Below, piece by piece: positions 9,215 through 16,905 of a DNA stretch of 64,000 bases. The notes beneath the pieces were generated by a model. It had not been told where the DNA came from. It was given only the letters and a program-made list of their open reading frames with translations, and made no database searches. The DNA is taken from positions 3,658,001-3,722,000 of the forward strand of contig AP026969.1 of assembly GCA_027923965.1 (NCBI GenBank), given 5' to 3'. Position 1 is the first letter of the stretch; each line of letters begins with the position of its first letter. Made by a program: the position numbers and the translations under genes. This DNA is from Comamonadaceae bacterium OS-1 (GTDB taxonomy: Bacteria > Pseudomonadota > Gammaproteobacteria > Burkholderiales > Burkholderiaceae_C).

Positions 9215-9877
9215 ATGCAGTCACCCATCAACGCACTCACCGACGCTTTTTGTAACGACCCCGTGCAGCCCCTGCTGTTGCGTGAACTGGTGCCTTTGGG
9301 CGAATCACGGCGCTATCGCAAGGGCACGGTGCTGATCCACGAATCCGACCCCGGCGACACGCTGTTTGTAGTGGTGGAAGGCCGGGTCAAGGTGTATTGC
9401 ACCGATGACTTTGACAAGGAAATCACCTTTGGAGTGATCGGCCCGGGCGACTATTTTGGCGAAATGGCCCTGGACGGAGGCCCCCGCTCAGCCAACGTGG
9501 TGACCCTGGAGTCCACTGTCTGCACGCTGCTGACGCGCGCCACCCTGCTCGGGTTCATTGGCAAGCACCCCGAATTTGCGCTGGACCTGCTGTCCAAAGT
9601 GATTCGCCGCGCCCGCATGGCCACCAACAGCGCCCGCAACCTGGCCTTTGTGGACGTGTATGGCCGCCTGAGCCAGTGCCTGCAAAACCTGGCCACGCCC
9701 CAGCCCGACGGCACCCAACGCATCACCGAGCGCATTACCCACCAGGAAATCGCCAGCCGCACCGGCTGCAGCCGCGAAATGGTCAGCCGGATTCTGAAAG
9801 ACCTGGAAAACGGTGGCTATGTGCAGATCGACAAGCGCCAGATCGTATTGGTGCAACCCTTACCAGCCCGCTGGTAA
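9215..9877 (+). CDS. Crp/Fnr family transcriptional regulator
   Basis: A 220-residue regulator. The N-terminal cyclic-nucleotide-binding beta-roll spans about residues 20-135. Its phosphate-binding cassette at 82-93 (GEMALDGGPRSA) is close to the cAMP-binding consensus of Crp, so nucleotide binding is plausible. The C-terminal winged helix has ITHQEIASRTGCSREMVSRI, the usual recognition helix. There is no N-terminal cysteine cluster, so it is not an oxygen-sensing Fnr. It follows the LuxR-type gene by 84 bases. A class III cyclase-domain protein is encoded about 1 kb downstream, which could supply its ligand, but this is only a positional hint. Confidence 0.9.
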   Translation: MQSPINALTDAFCNDPVQPLLLRELVPLGESRRYRKGTVLIHESDPGDTLFVVVEGRVKVYCTDDFDKEITFGVIGPGDYFGEMALDGGPRSANVVTLESTVCTLLTRATLLGFIGKHPEFALDLLSKVIRRARMATNSARNLAFVDVYGRLSQCLQNLATPQPDGTQRITERITHQEIASRTGCSREMVSRILKDLENGGYVQIDKRQIVLVQPLPARW

Positions 9878-9880
9878 GGG
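9857..9880. terminator. Perfect 10-bp inverted repeat across the Crp-family stop codon
   Basis: CCCTTACCAG, loop CCCG, CTGGTAAGGG is a perfect 10-bp stem with a tetraloop that includes the stop codon TAA (9875-9877). No long T run follows directly (CGTATAAAGCCTTTT), so it may be a weak terminator or an mRNA 3' stabiliser. Confidence 0.5.
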
Positions 9881-9886
9881 CGTATA

Positions 9887-9940
9887 AAGCCTTTTAGGCC
9901 GCTCACGCTGATGGGATGAGCGTGAGCAGCTACTAAAAGC
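9887..9940. repeat. Dispersed palindromic element, copy 1
   Basis: CTTTTAG, then GCTCACGCT / AGCGTGAGC around a TGATGGGATG centre, then GCTACTAAAAG. It lies between the convergent Crp-family and GNAT genes and may act as a bidirectional terminator. It matches the copies listed elsewhere in this window. Confidence 0.8.
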
Positions 9941-9948
9941 GTAGCAAA

Positions 9949-10476
9949 TCAGTCCAGCGCACGTTTCAGGCGGATTTCTTCGATCTTGATGTCGCCCATG
10001 GGCACGGTCTTGGCGGTGTTGAGTTCGCGCTTGAAACCGGCCAGGTCGAAAAAGCGCAGGGCGCGTTCGTTGCGCAAGGGAATCCACACGGTGACCGTAG
10101 TGCAACCCTCTTCGATCAGGGCTTCGCGGGCGGCATCCCACAGGGCCAGGCCTACACCTTTGTCCCAATGGCTCTCGGCCACGTAGATCGACCAGATTTC
10201 ACCCACGGTGTTCTTGGTGCCCTTGTCGCGCGAACGGTCAAAGCCGACAAAACCGACAATCTTGCCACCGTCCACCGCCACCTGCACCTGCGGGTCGCCG
10301 TATTCGATGGCATCGCGCCACATGCCCAGGCGCTTGGGGGCGGGCATGAGGTTGAGGTGCTCGTCGGGCACCAGGCCCCGGTAGGCGGACGCGGTGGCGC
10401 TGACGTGCAGGTCGGCAATCGCCTGCGCCTCGTTCAAGACAGCGGGGCGGACATCGACGTTAAAGGAACTGGTCAT
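9949..10476 (-). CDS. GNAT family N-acetyltransferase
   Basis: A 175-residue single-domain GNAT protein. The acetyl-CoA-binding region shows the V-shaped beta4/alpha3 pattern (GEIWSIYVAESHWDKGVG, then LWDAAREALIEEG), followed by the NERALRFFDLAGF motif typical of motif B. Such enzymes transfer an acetyl group from acetyl-CoA to an amine of a small molecule or protein; the substrate cannot be read from sequence. It diverges from the ferredoxin operon with a 108-base spacer. Confidence 0.87.
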   Translation of the reverse strand: MTSSFNVDVRPAVLNEAQAIADLHVSATASAYRGLVPDEHLNLMPAPKRLGMWRDAIEYGDPQVQVAVDGGKIVGFVGFDRSRDKGTKNTVGEIWSIYVAESHWDKGVGLALWDAAREALIEEGCTTVTVWIPLRNERALRFFDLAGFKRELNTAKTVPMGDIKIEEIRLKRALD

Positions 10477-10544
10477 GGAGAAGTAAGGCCTGAGCGCGAA
10501 AATATTTTGGGGGACCGGGATTGTCGCCGCAAAACGCTACGGCC

Positions 10545-10573
10545 TTGGCACCCCCTGGGCCGCAGACTAAACT
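10545..10573 (+). promoter_or_regulatory. Strong sigma-70-like promoter of the ferredoxin operon
   Basis: TTGGCA (10545-10550), 17-base spacer, TAAACT (10568-10573). Transcription would start near 10580, only about 5 bases before the ferredoxin ATG at 10585. No Shine-Dalgarno sequence precedes that ATG, consistent with a nearly leaderless message. Confidence 0.55.
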
Positions 10574-10584
10574 CCGCTTTACCT

Positions 10585-10878
10585 ATGCGATACGAAACCG
10601 TCTGTTACACAGCCCAGATCGCACCCGAAGAGTCGCACTTTGGTGCGCCGCCCGACCTGCCCTTGCTGGTATCGGCCGAGCACGCCGGGCGGATGCTGGC
10701 CAGCTCGTGCCGCAATGGCACCTGCCGCACCTGCATTTGTCGGCTGGTCAGCGGCCAGGTGGCCTACCGCATTGCCTGGCCCGGCCTGAGCGCCGAAGAA
10801 AAGGCCGAGGGCTACATCCTGCCCTGTGTGGCGTACCCGGTGTCCGATGTGGTGATACGCCTGCCCACGTCCTTTTGA
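10585..10878 (+). CDS. [2Fe-2S] plant-type ferredoxin
   Basis: A 97-residue protein with the plant/bacterial [2Fe-2S] ferredoxin cysteine pattern: C-RNGT-C-RT-C (in SSCRNGTCRTCICRL) and a fourth Cys in LPCVAYPVSD. It is a one-electron carrier. First gene of an operon: the next gene starts 16 bases after its stop, and two heme-enzyme genes follow. The natural inference is that it donates electrons to the P450-like protein encoded at 15064. No ferredoxin reductase gene is present in the window. The ATG at 10585 fits the domain exactly, and a longer open frame upstream is not needed. Confidence 0.9.
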   Translation: MRYETVCYTAQIAPEESHFGAPPDLPLLVSAEHAGRMLASSCRNGTCRTCICRLVSGQVAYRIAWPGLSAEEKAEGYILPCVAYPVSDVVIRLPTSF

Positions 10879-10894
10879 ACCCGCCCCCCTGTCC

Positions 10895-13800
10895 ATGGAC
10901 CCGCTTGTGCACACCCCCGACACGCCGGCGTTGACCCTGACGGTCTTGCTGGAGGACGCTGTGCTGTCGATGGCACTGAGCGATGGGCGGGCCATCGGCC
11001 ACATCGACCGCCTGGCGCTGCCCGGCGACGACCTGCATACCCTGCTGGCCCCACTCCTGGACAGTCCGATGGAGCTGGGCACCCGCCTCACCACGCGTCT
11101 ATTTCCCCCCAAAATCCACCAGTTCCTCCAGCGCAGCCCGCCGCGCGACCTGTACCTGCAACTGGGCGACAACCTGCTCGACATCCCCTGGGAAATGGCC
11201 TTTGACGGCAGCCACTACCTCGGTGAGAAGTTCCAAACCACGCGGCGCATCCTGTCCGATGCGGCGGTACCGCCTACCGCGCGCCTCGGGACGCACCGGG
11301 AAACCGTGCGCGTGCTGCTGCTGCAAGGCCTGGGCAGCACGGTGACCCAATGCGCCTATGGGGCCGAGCTGGCCAGCCGCATCCAGCCCACCGAAGGCCT
11401 GGCGCTGACCCGCCTGGAAGTCGAGCACGCGCATGCGCTGGACCGGGCCACCCTGCTGCGCCTGGTCGACGAGTTCGACGTAGTGCACTGCATTGGCCCG
11501 ATGGAATCCGACCAGCCCGGCCCGGAGGCCCTTCCCGGTGGCATGCTGGGCTGGACCGACATCGCCCAGCAGTCCAAAACCGCCCAGTTGCTGGTGTTCG
11601 ACCACGCCACCACCGTGGCCGTACCGGCACAAACCCACACCCCCTGGCTGCACATCGCCTGCCGCCGCGGTGCGCCCGTGCTGGTACACCACGGCCACTG
11701 CGGCGCGCCCGGCCACCTGGACTTCATGCACCAGATGTACCAGGGACTGGCCCAGGGCCTGCCACTGGGCGAAGCCGTGCGCCAGGCCCGGGGTGAGGGT
11801 GTCCGCCAGGCCAGCCACGGCGACACCGGTACGCCCCCCTGGACTGCGGCGCTGTATGGCGATGCCGGGCTGGTGCTGCGGCCCAGCGCCGACCGGCTCG
11901 GAATAGGCGACAACCTGCGCCAGGTCACGGCCATGTCCTGCGATTTGGTGAACTCCACCCAACTGCTGGGCGCCTGGGGTGCAGAGCGTTATAGCGACAT
12001 GCTCGACAGCTACCACGCGGCCTGCGCCGGCATCGTGGCGGGCTGGGGCGGCATGTCAGACGATCCGCAGGGCGACGACGGCATCATGTGCTACTTCGGC
12101 GTGCCACTGGCCTACGAGGACTCGGTGGCCCGGGCGCTGCGGGCCGGGCTGGAGATTCTGCAGGCAGTCACCCCACTGGGGGTGCAGGTGCGGGTGGGCG
12201 TGGTCACGGGGCATGTGGTGGTCAAGGCGGGGCAGCCGATCGGCGTGTCGCTGCACCTGGCCGCACGCCTGCAGTCGATTGCCCGGCCCGGCACGCTGGT
12301 GGCCAGCGACTCGACCCGGCAGATCGTCAAGGACAAATTCGTCTTCGAGCGGCTCACCGACCTGCCCCATCTCAAGGGATTCCCGCTCACCGTCGCCGCC
12401 TACCAGGTACTGGGCGAGGTGCGCGACCATGCCCTCTTCCCCCCCGAAGCCAGCCCCCGGCGCACCCCGTTTGTGGGCCGCGACCGCGAGCTGCAACTGA
12501 TGGAATCGCACTGGGCCGCGGTACAAACCAGCGGCTTGCGCACGGTGCTGGTGTCGGGCGAGGCAGGCATGGGCAAATCGCGCCTGACCAGCGAATTCCG
12601 CCGCTCCCTGGGCGCACGCGGCCACCGCACCATCGAATGCCGTTGCACCCCCGAGCATGTCCACAGCGCCTTCCACCCGCTGATCTACCTGCTGCGCCGC
12701 CGCCTGCGCCTGTTTGAAGACGACAGCACCGAAGCCAAGCTGGCCCGCATCCGGGCCCGCATGCCCAAGGCGCTGCACGACAGCGACCTGGCCCTGGTGG
12801 CCGGGCTGCTGTCGGTGCCCACCGAAGGCCACTTGCCGCCCCTACCCCTGTCACCGGAAAAGCAGCGCCAGCGCACCCTGGACGTGCTGGTGGCCTGGCT
12901 GGTCCATGAAACCCGCAGCGGCCCGGTCTGCCTGGTGGTGGAAGACCTGCAGTGGATCGACCCGTCCACCCGCGAATGCGTGCACCGCCTGATCACCGAA
13001 GGCGCGCAGGCACCGCTGCTGGTCGTGCTGACCCTGCGCTCCGAGCTGCCACCACCCCACGACCCCGGCTTTACCGTGTTCGAAGTGCCCCTCAAAGGCC
13101 TGTCGGTCGCATCCACCCGGGCCATGATCCTGAGCGCCTGCGGCCCCAACACCGTACCCGGCGACATGGTGCAACTGCTGGCCGACAAGGCCGACGGCGT
13201 GCCGCTGTTCATCGAAGAATCGGCCCGCATGCTGATGGACCTGGGCGTGCAGCCCGACAGCAGCGATGCCACCCTGGCCGCCCGCTTCACCGTGCCCACC
13301 ACCATCCAGGACCTGCTGATGGCCCGGCTGGACCGGCTGGGCAGCGCCAAGCAGGTGGCCCAGGTGGGTGCCACCATGGGGCGCGAATTCTCCCTGCCGC
13401 TGCTGCAAGCCGTGTTGTCCCACGAAACCTCGCCGATCGGACTGAACCACCTGAGCGCCCAGTTGGCGGCGCTGGTGCGCTCGGGGCTGGTGGTGGAAAA
13501 AGGTGACACCACCAGCCCACGCTATTTCTTCAAGCACGCACTGGTGCGCGACGCGGCCTACGAGTCGCTGTGGGAGCGCGACCGCAAACGCCTGCACCGC
13601 ACCATTGCCAACGTGGTCCGCGAGCAGTTCCCCGATATCGCGCAAAGCCAGCCCGAACTGCTGGCCACCCACTTTGCCCAGTCCGGCAACGATGCCCAGG
13701 CACTGGAATACTGGGAACGCGCTGCCCGCCGCGCTGCCAGCCGCTGGGCCCACGTCGAGGCCATCAACCACCTGCGCAGCGGCCTGGCCCTGCTGGCGCG

Positions 13801-15028
13801 GCTGCCCCCGGTGTCGGAGCGCGACCGTACCGAGCTGCGCCTGCAACTGATGCTGGCCGGGCAGCTCATCACCACCCACGGCTATGGTGCCGACCCGGTG
13901 GGCCACGCCTACGAGCGCGCCGCCGAACTTTGCCAGCGCGCGGGCGACGAGGCCGCGCAAATGAAAACCCTGCTCGGGCTGGAGGGCTACCACTTCATGC
14001 GCGCCGACTTTGGCCGCGCCCACGTCATCGCCCGGCAGGCCGCCGCGGTAGTGGCCCACTCGGCCGACCCGATGCGCAAGATCCAGCTGCAGTGGGCGGT
14101 GGGCAACATCCTGTTCCACCAGGGTGAATTTATCGAAACCGTGGCCCACCTGGATGCCTGCCTGGCCCTGTACAACCAACTCCAGCACCGCCCCCGCATG
14201 GTGCAGGACCCGGGCGTGATGTGCCTGTGCTATTCGGCCTGGGCCCTGTGGGAAATGGGCCTGGCCGACCAGGCCCTGGAGCGCGCCCTCAAGGTGGTGG
14301 CCTTGGCCGAGCAACTGGACCATAAATTCAGCATGGCCGAGGCCTACGCGTTTTGCGCCTCGGTGCACCTGTTCCGCGGCGAAATTGCCGAGGCACTGCA
14401 CTGCGCCACGCGCTCGCGCGACATCTGCGCCGAGGGCGGTTTTGCGGTGTGGCTGTCGTACGCCCAACTGCTGCACGGTCGCCTGGTGGCCGAGCTGGGT
14501 GACCCGGAAGCGGGCGTGGCCGAAATGCGCCAGGCCTACGCCCAGTGGATCGCCACCGGCGCTATCGTCACCCGCCCGCTGTACCTGGCCATGCAGGCCG
14601 AAGGCCTGGCCCTGGCCGGACGGCCCGACGAAGGCCTGGTCTTGCTGGCCGAAGCCTTTGAGCTGGTCTGCCACACCCGCGAGCACTACCACGAGGCCGA
14701 GGTGCGCCGCCTCACGGGGGAACTCATACTGCAGTCGTCCAGATTGCAGGGCGAAGACCGGCAGCACGAAGCCCAAGAGTGGCTGCAGGGCGCGCTGGAG
14801 TTTGCTCACAGCCACCGGCACACCGCCGCCGCCCTGCGCAGTGCCACCAGCCTGGCCCACCTGTGGGTGGGCCAGGGCCGCCACGCCGAGGCCCGGCACA
14901 TCCTCAAAATAGAGTATGACGGCGTCATCGAAGGTTTCTACACTCGCGACGTGCAGGCTGCCAGCGCTTTGCTGCAGTCTCTAACGCACGCCAGCAACCT
15001 GCCTACACCGGCCTCGACACCCGCTTGA
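10895..15028 (+). CDS. CHAT-like / class III nucleotide cyclase / AAA ATPase / TPR signalling protein
   Basis: A 1377-residue multidomain protein. Residues about 60-330 resemble a CHAT (caspase-like) domain, but the usual H-G and Cys motifs read VVHCIGPMESD and LLVFDHATTV, so the protease dyad seems lost. Residues about 345-500 are a class III nucleotide cyclase domain, with metal-binding Asp in AMSCDLVNST and GDDGIMCYFG and the AARL helix; the usual Asn four residues before that Arg is His (LHLAARL). Residues about 525-800 form an AAA/STAND-type ATPase with Walker A GEAGMGKS (about 555-562) and Walker B LVVEDLQWID (about 679-688). The remainder is a TPR-like superhelix. Closest in plan to cyclase-AAA-TPR regulators. 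Cyclase activity and substrate are uncertain. Confidence 0.85.
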   Translation: MDPLVHTPDTPALTLTVLLEDAVLSMALSDGRAIGHIDRLALPGDDLHTLLAPLLDSPMELGTRLTTRLFPPKIHQFLQRSPPRDLYLQLGDNLLDIPWEMAFDGSHYLGEKFQTTRRILSDAAVPPTARLGTHRETVRVLLLQGLGSTVTQCAYGAELASRIQPTEGLALTRLEVEHAHALDRATLLRLVDEFDVVHCIGPMESDQPGPEALPGGMLGWTDIAQQSKTAQLLVFDHATTVAVPAQTHTPWLHIACRRGAPVLVHHGHCGAPGHLDFMHQMYQGLAQGLPLGEAVRQARGEGVRQASHGDTGTPPWTAALYGDAGLVLRPSADRLGIGDNLRQVTAMSCDLVNSTQLLGAWGAERYSDMLDSYHAACAGIVAGWGGMSDDPQGDDGIMCYFGVPLAYEDSVARALRAGLEILQAVTPLGVQVRVGVVTGHVVVKAGQPIGVSLHLAARLQSIARPGTLVASDSTRQIVKDKFVFERLTDLPHLKGFPLTVAAYQVLGEVRDHALFPPEASPRRTPFVGRDRELQLMESHWAAVQTSGLRTVLVSGEAGMGKSRLTSEFRRSLGARGHRTIECRCTPEHVHSAFHPLIYLLRRRLRLFEDDSTEAKLARIRARMPKALHDSDLALVAGLLSVPTEGHLPPLPLSPEKQRQRTLDVLVAWLVHETRSGPVCLVVEDLQWIDPSTRECVHRLITEGAQAPLLVVLTLRSELPPPHDPGFTVFEVPLKGLSVASTRAMILSACGPNTVPGDMVQLLADKADGVPLFIEESARMLMDLGVQPDSSDATLAARFTVPTTIQDLLMARLDRLGSAKQVAQVGATMGREFSLPLLQAVLSHETSPIGLNHLSAQLAALVRSGLVVEKGDTTSPRYFFKHALVRDAAYESLWERDRKRLHRTIANVVREQFPDIAQSQPELLATHFAQSGNDAQALEYWERAARRAASRWAHVEAINHLRSGLALLARLPPVSERDRTELRLQLMLAGQLITTHGYGADPVGHAYERAAELCQRAGDEAAQMKTLLGLEGYHFMRADFGRAHVIARQAAAVVAHSADPMRKIQLQWAVGNILFHQGEFIETVAHLDACLALYNQLQHRPRMVQDPGVMCLCYSAWALWEMGLADQALERALKVVALAEQLDHKFSMAEAYAFCASVHLFRGEIAEALHCATRSRDICAEGGFAVWLSYAQLLHGRLVAELGDPEAGVAEMRQAYAQWIATGAIVTRPLYLAMQAEGLALAGRPDEGLVLLAEAFELVCHTREHYHEAEVRRLTGELILQSSRLQGEDRQHEAQEWLQGALEFAHSHRHTAAALRSATSLAHLWVGQGRHAEARHILKIEYDGVIEGFYTRDVQAASALLQSLTHASNLPTPASTPA

Positions 15029-15063
15029 CACAGGGACTTGCTGGCCCACCCGATGGAGCCACC

Positions 15064-16905
15064 ATGATTGCCCCGTACCTCCCTACCCTGACCACGGGTC
15101 CCCAGGATGACCTCCACAACCACCGGCTCTTCAGCATCCTGAGCGACAACGCCCAGCGCAGCCAGCTCTACCAGGAGCTGATCGCCACCCCCCAGGTGCT
15201 GAGCTTCACCAGCCGCGCCGACACCAAGTTCCGGTCTACCGACGACGGCAACTCCCAATACCACCAGACCGTGCACCTGCTGACCCAGCGCGCGCACATC
15301 GAACAGGCGCTGACCGACACCGCGAATTTCAGCAACGCGCCCTACCTGGCGCTGGGCAGCGGCACCTTCATGCTGGGGCTGGACAAGGACCAACCAACCC
15401 CCGCCACCGACGAGCACCTGGCCCAGCGGGCGCTGGCCATGCGGGCCTTCCAGTTCAGCCCGGCCACCATCGCCGTGCTCTCCGGCGTGGCCTTCCAGGC
15501 TGCTGCCACCCTGCCGCTGAAATCGCGCTACTTCGACCTGGCCCTGCTGGCCGAGCAGGCTGCGCTGCGCTTTGTGGGCTTCATGTTTGGCTTTGCCCAG
15601 TCCGACATCGCCCTGCTGGAACGCACCACCCGCCTGGCCTACGCAGGCATGGGCTACCAGATGTACGCGCGGCATTTTGTGACCTCGCCCGGCACCCTGC
15701 TGGAGGCTTCCAGCGGCATGGGCGCGCTGTTGATCCGGGTGGCGCAGCTCATCGACATGTACCAGAACCCGATTGGCCGCACCGAGATAGACGAGGCGAA
15801 GGCCATAGCCGATGAACTCAAGGAGCTGCAGGCCTTTCATCCCGCACTCGCCAGCTTCAAGCCGGTGCTGCAAGGCCTGGCCGGGAACCCCGGCGGCTTT
15901 TCCGGCACCGAGCTGGCCGCCATCGTGGTGGGCTCCATCGCAGGCATCATCGGCAATGTGCAGGCCAGCGTGTCGATTGCCATCAGCCAGTTTTTTGAGC
16001 TCGGGCTGCTGGCCAGCGCCCAGGCTGCCGACAGTGCCGCCTTGAAAGACATGGTGATGGAAGCCCTGCGCCTGCAGCCGCCCGCGCCGTTTTTGCCGCG
16101 CAAGGCGCTGTGCGACAACCCGTTTGCCGACCCGCTCGGCGCGCATATCAAGACGGGCGACATCGTCATCCTGGCCGTTGGCGCGGCCACCCGGCAGAGC
16201 GCAGGCGGACCGCTGCACCGCTTTCGGCCCGGCACCACCACCGACGACCCGCTGATTTTCGGCGGTCCACCCGACAGCAACCCCGCCACCCGCTACCTGC
16301 ACCAGTGCCTGGGCAAGCACATCGCCCTACCCCTCATCACCCACGTGATGCAGCAGGTGCTGGCCCTGCCCGGCCTGGACCGGGTGCTGGACCCGCGCAC
16401 CGGCGACCCCCAGCCGCTGGTCAAGCGCTGGGGCTTCAACTGCGACAGCTTTCCGCTGCAGTACACGGTGGACAAGGCCCTCATCCAGCAGTCGCTGAAC
16501 GTGGTGATGCCCATCAAGACCCCGATCGCGGTGCATGCCGAGATGGTGAAAAAAATCATTGCCTATGGCGCGCCGCGCATCCAGCTGCGGCTGGACCAGT
16601 CGCGCCACGTGCACTTTGCCTGGTTCAACCTGCAAAACAACGACAGCGAACTGGCCCTGCACACCGTGTTCGACGGCGACTTCGATGCCTACATTGAGCA
16701 CTTTGCGGTACACATCGGCCCGCTGTTCGACCAGTTGCTGGAGCACATCCAGCACGCCTCGCCCCGCCCGGTGGCCGAGTTTCCCAAAGAGTTTGTGGAC
16801 ACCATCCGCCGTTTTCACCAGCCCCCGGTGGGCGGCTACTTCTACAGTGCGCACCCGATGCAAACCGTGGACAAAACCATTCCCCCAGCCCGGTCCATCC
16901 CATGA
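15064..16905 (+). CDS. Divergent cytochrome P450-like protein fused to a C-terminal FDGD-type domain
   Basis: A 613-residue protein. The first 470 residues look like a cytochrome P450: the K-helix ExxR (EALR, about residue 333), an I-helix-like GSIAGIIGNVQASVS in which the usual Thr is replaced, and a Cys-ligand region HQCLGKHIAL with Cys near 415. The heme loop is degenerate: the His two before and Gly two after the Cys are kept, but the usual Phe and first Gly are not. Residues about 480-613 form a separate domain with VHFAWFNLQ and HTVFDGDFDAYIEHF, a pattern I associate with proteins near heme or iron oxygenases. The ATG at 15064 was chosen over nearby upstream codons. It overlaps the DyP gene by 4 bases. 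Confidence 0.75.
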   Translation: MIAPYLPTLTTGPQDDLHNHRLFSILSDNAQRSQLYQELIATPQVLSFTSRADTKFRSTDDGNSQYHQTVHLLTQRAHIEQALTDTANFSNAPYLALGSGTFMLGLDKDQPTPATDEHLAQRALAMRAFQFSPATIAVLSGVAFQAAATLPLKSRYFDLALLAEQAALRFVGFMFGFAQSDIALLERTTRLAYAGMGYQMYARHFVTSPGTLLEASSGMGALLIRVAQLIDMYQNPIGRTEIDEAKAIADELKELQAFHPALASFKPVLQGLAGNPGGFSGTELAAIVVGSIAGIIGNVQASVSIAISQFFELGLLASAQAADSAALKDMVMEALRLQPPAPFLPRKALCDNPFADPLGAHIKTGDIVILAVGAATRQSAGGPLHRFRPGTTTDDPLIFGGPPDSNPATRYLHQCLGKHIALPLITHVMQQVLALPGLDRVLDPRTGDPQPLVKRWGFNCDSFPLQYTVDKALIQQSLNVVMPIKTPIAVHAEMVKKIIAYGAPRIQLRLDQSRHVHFAWFNLQNNDSELALHTVFDGDFDAYIEHFAVHIGPLFDQLLEHIQHASPRPVAEFPKEFVDTIRRFHQPPVGGYFYSAHPMQTVDKTIPPARSIP

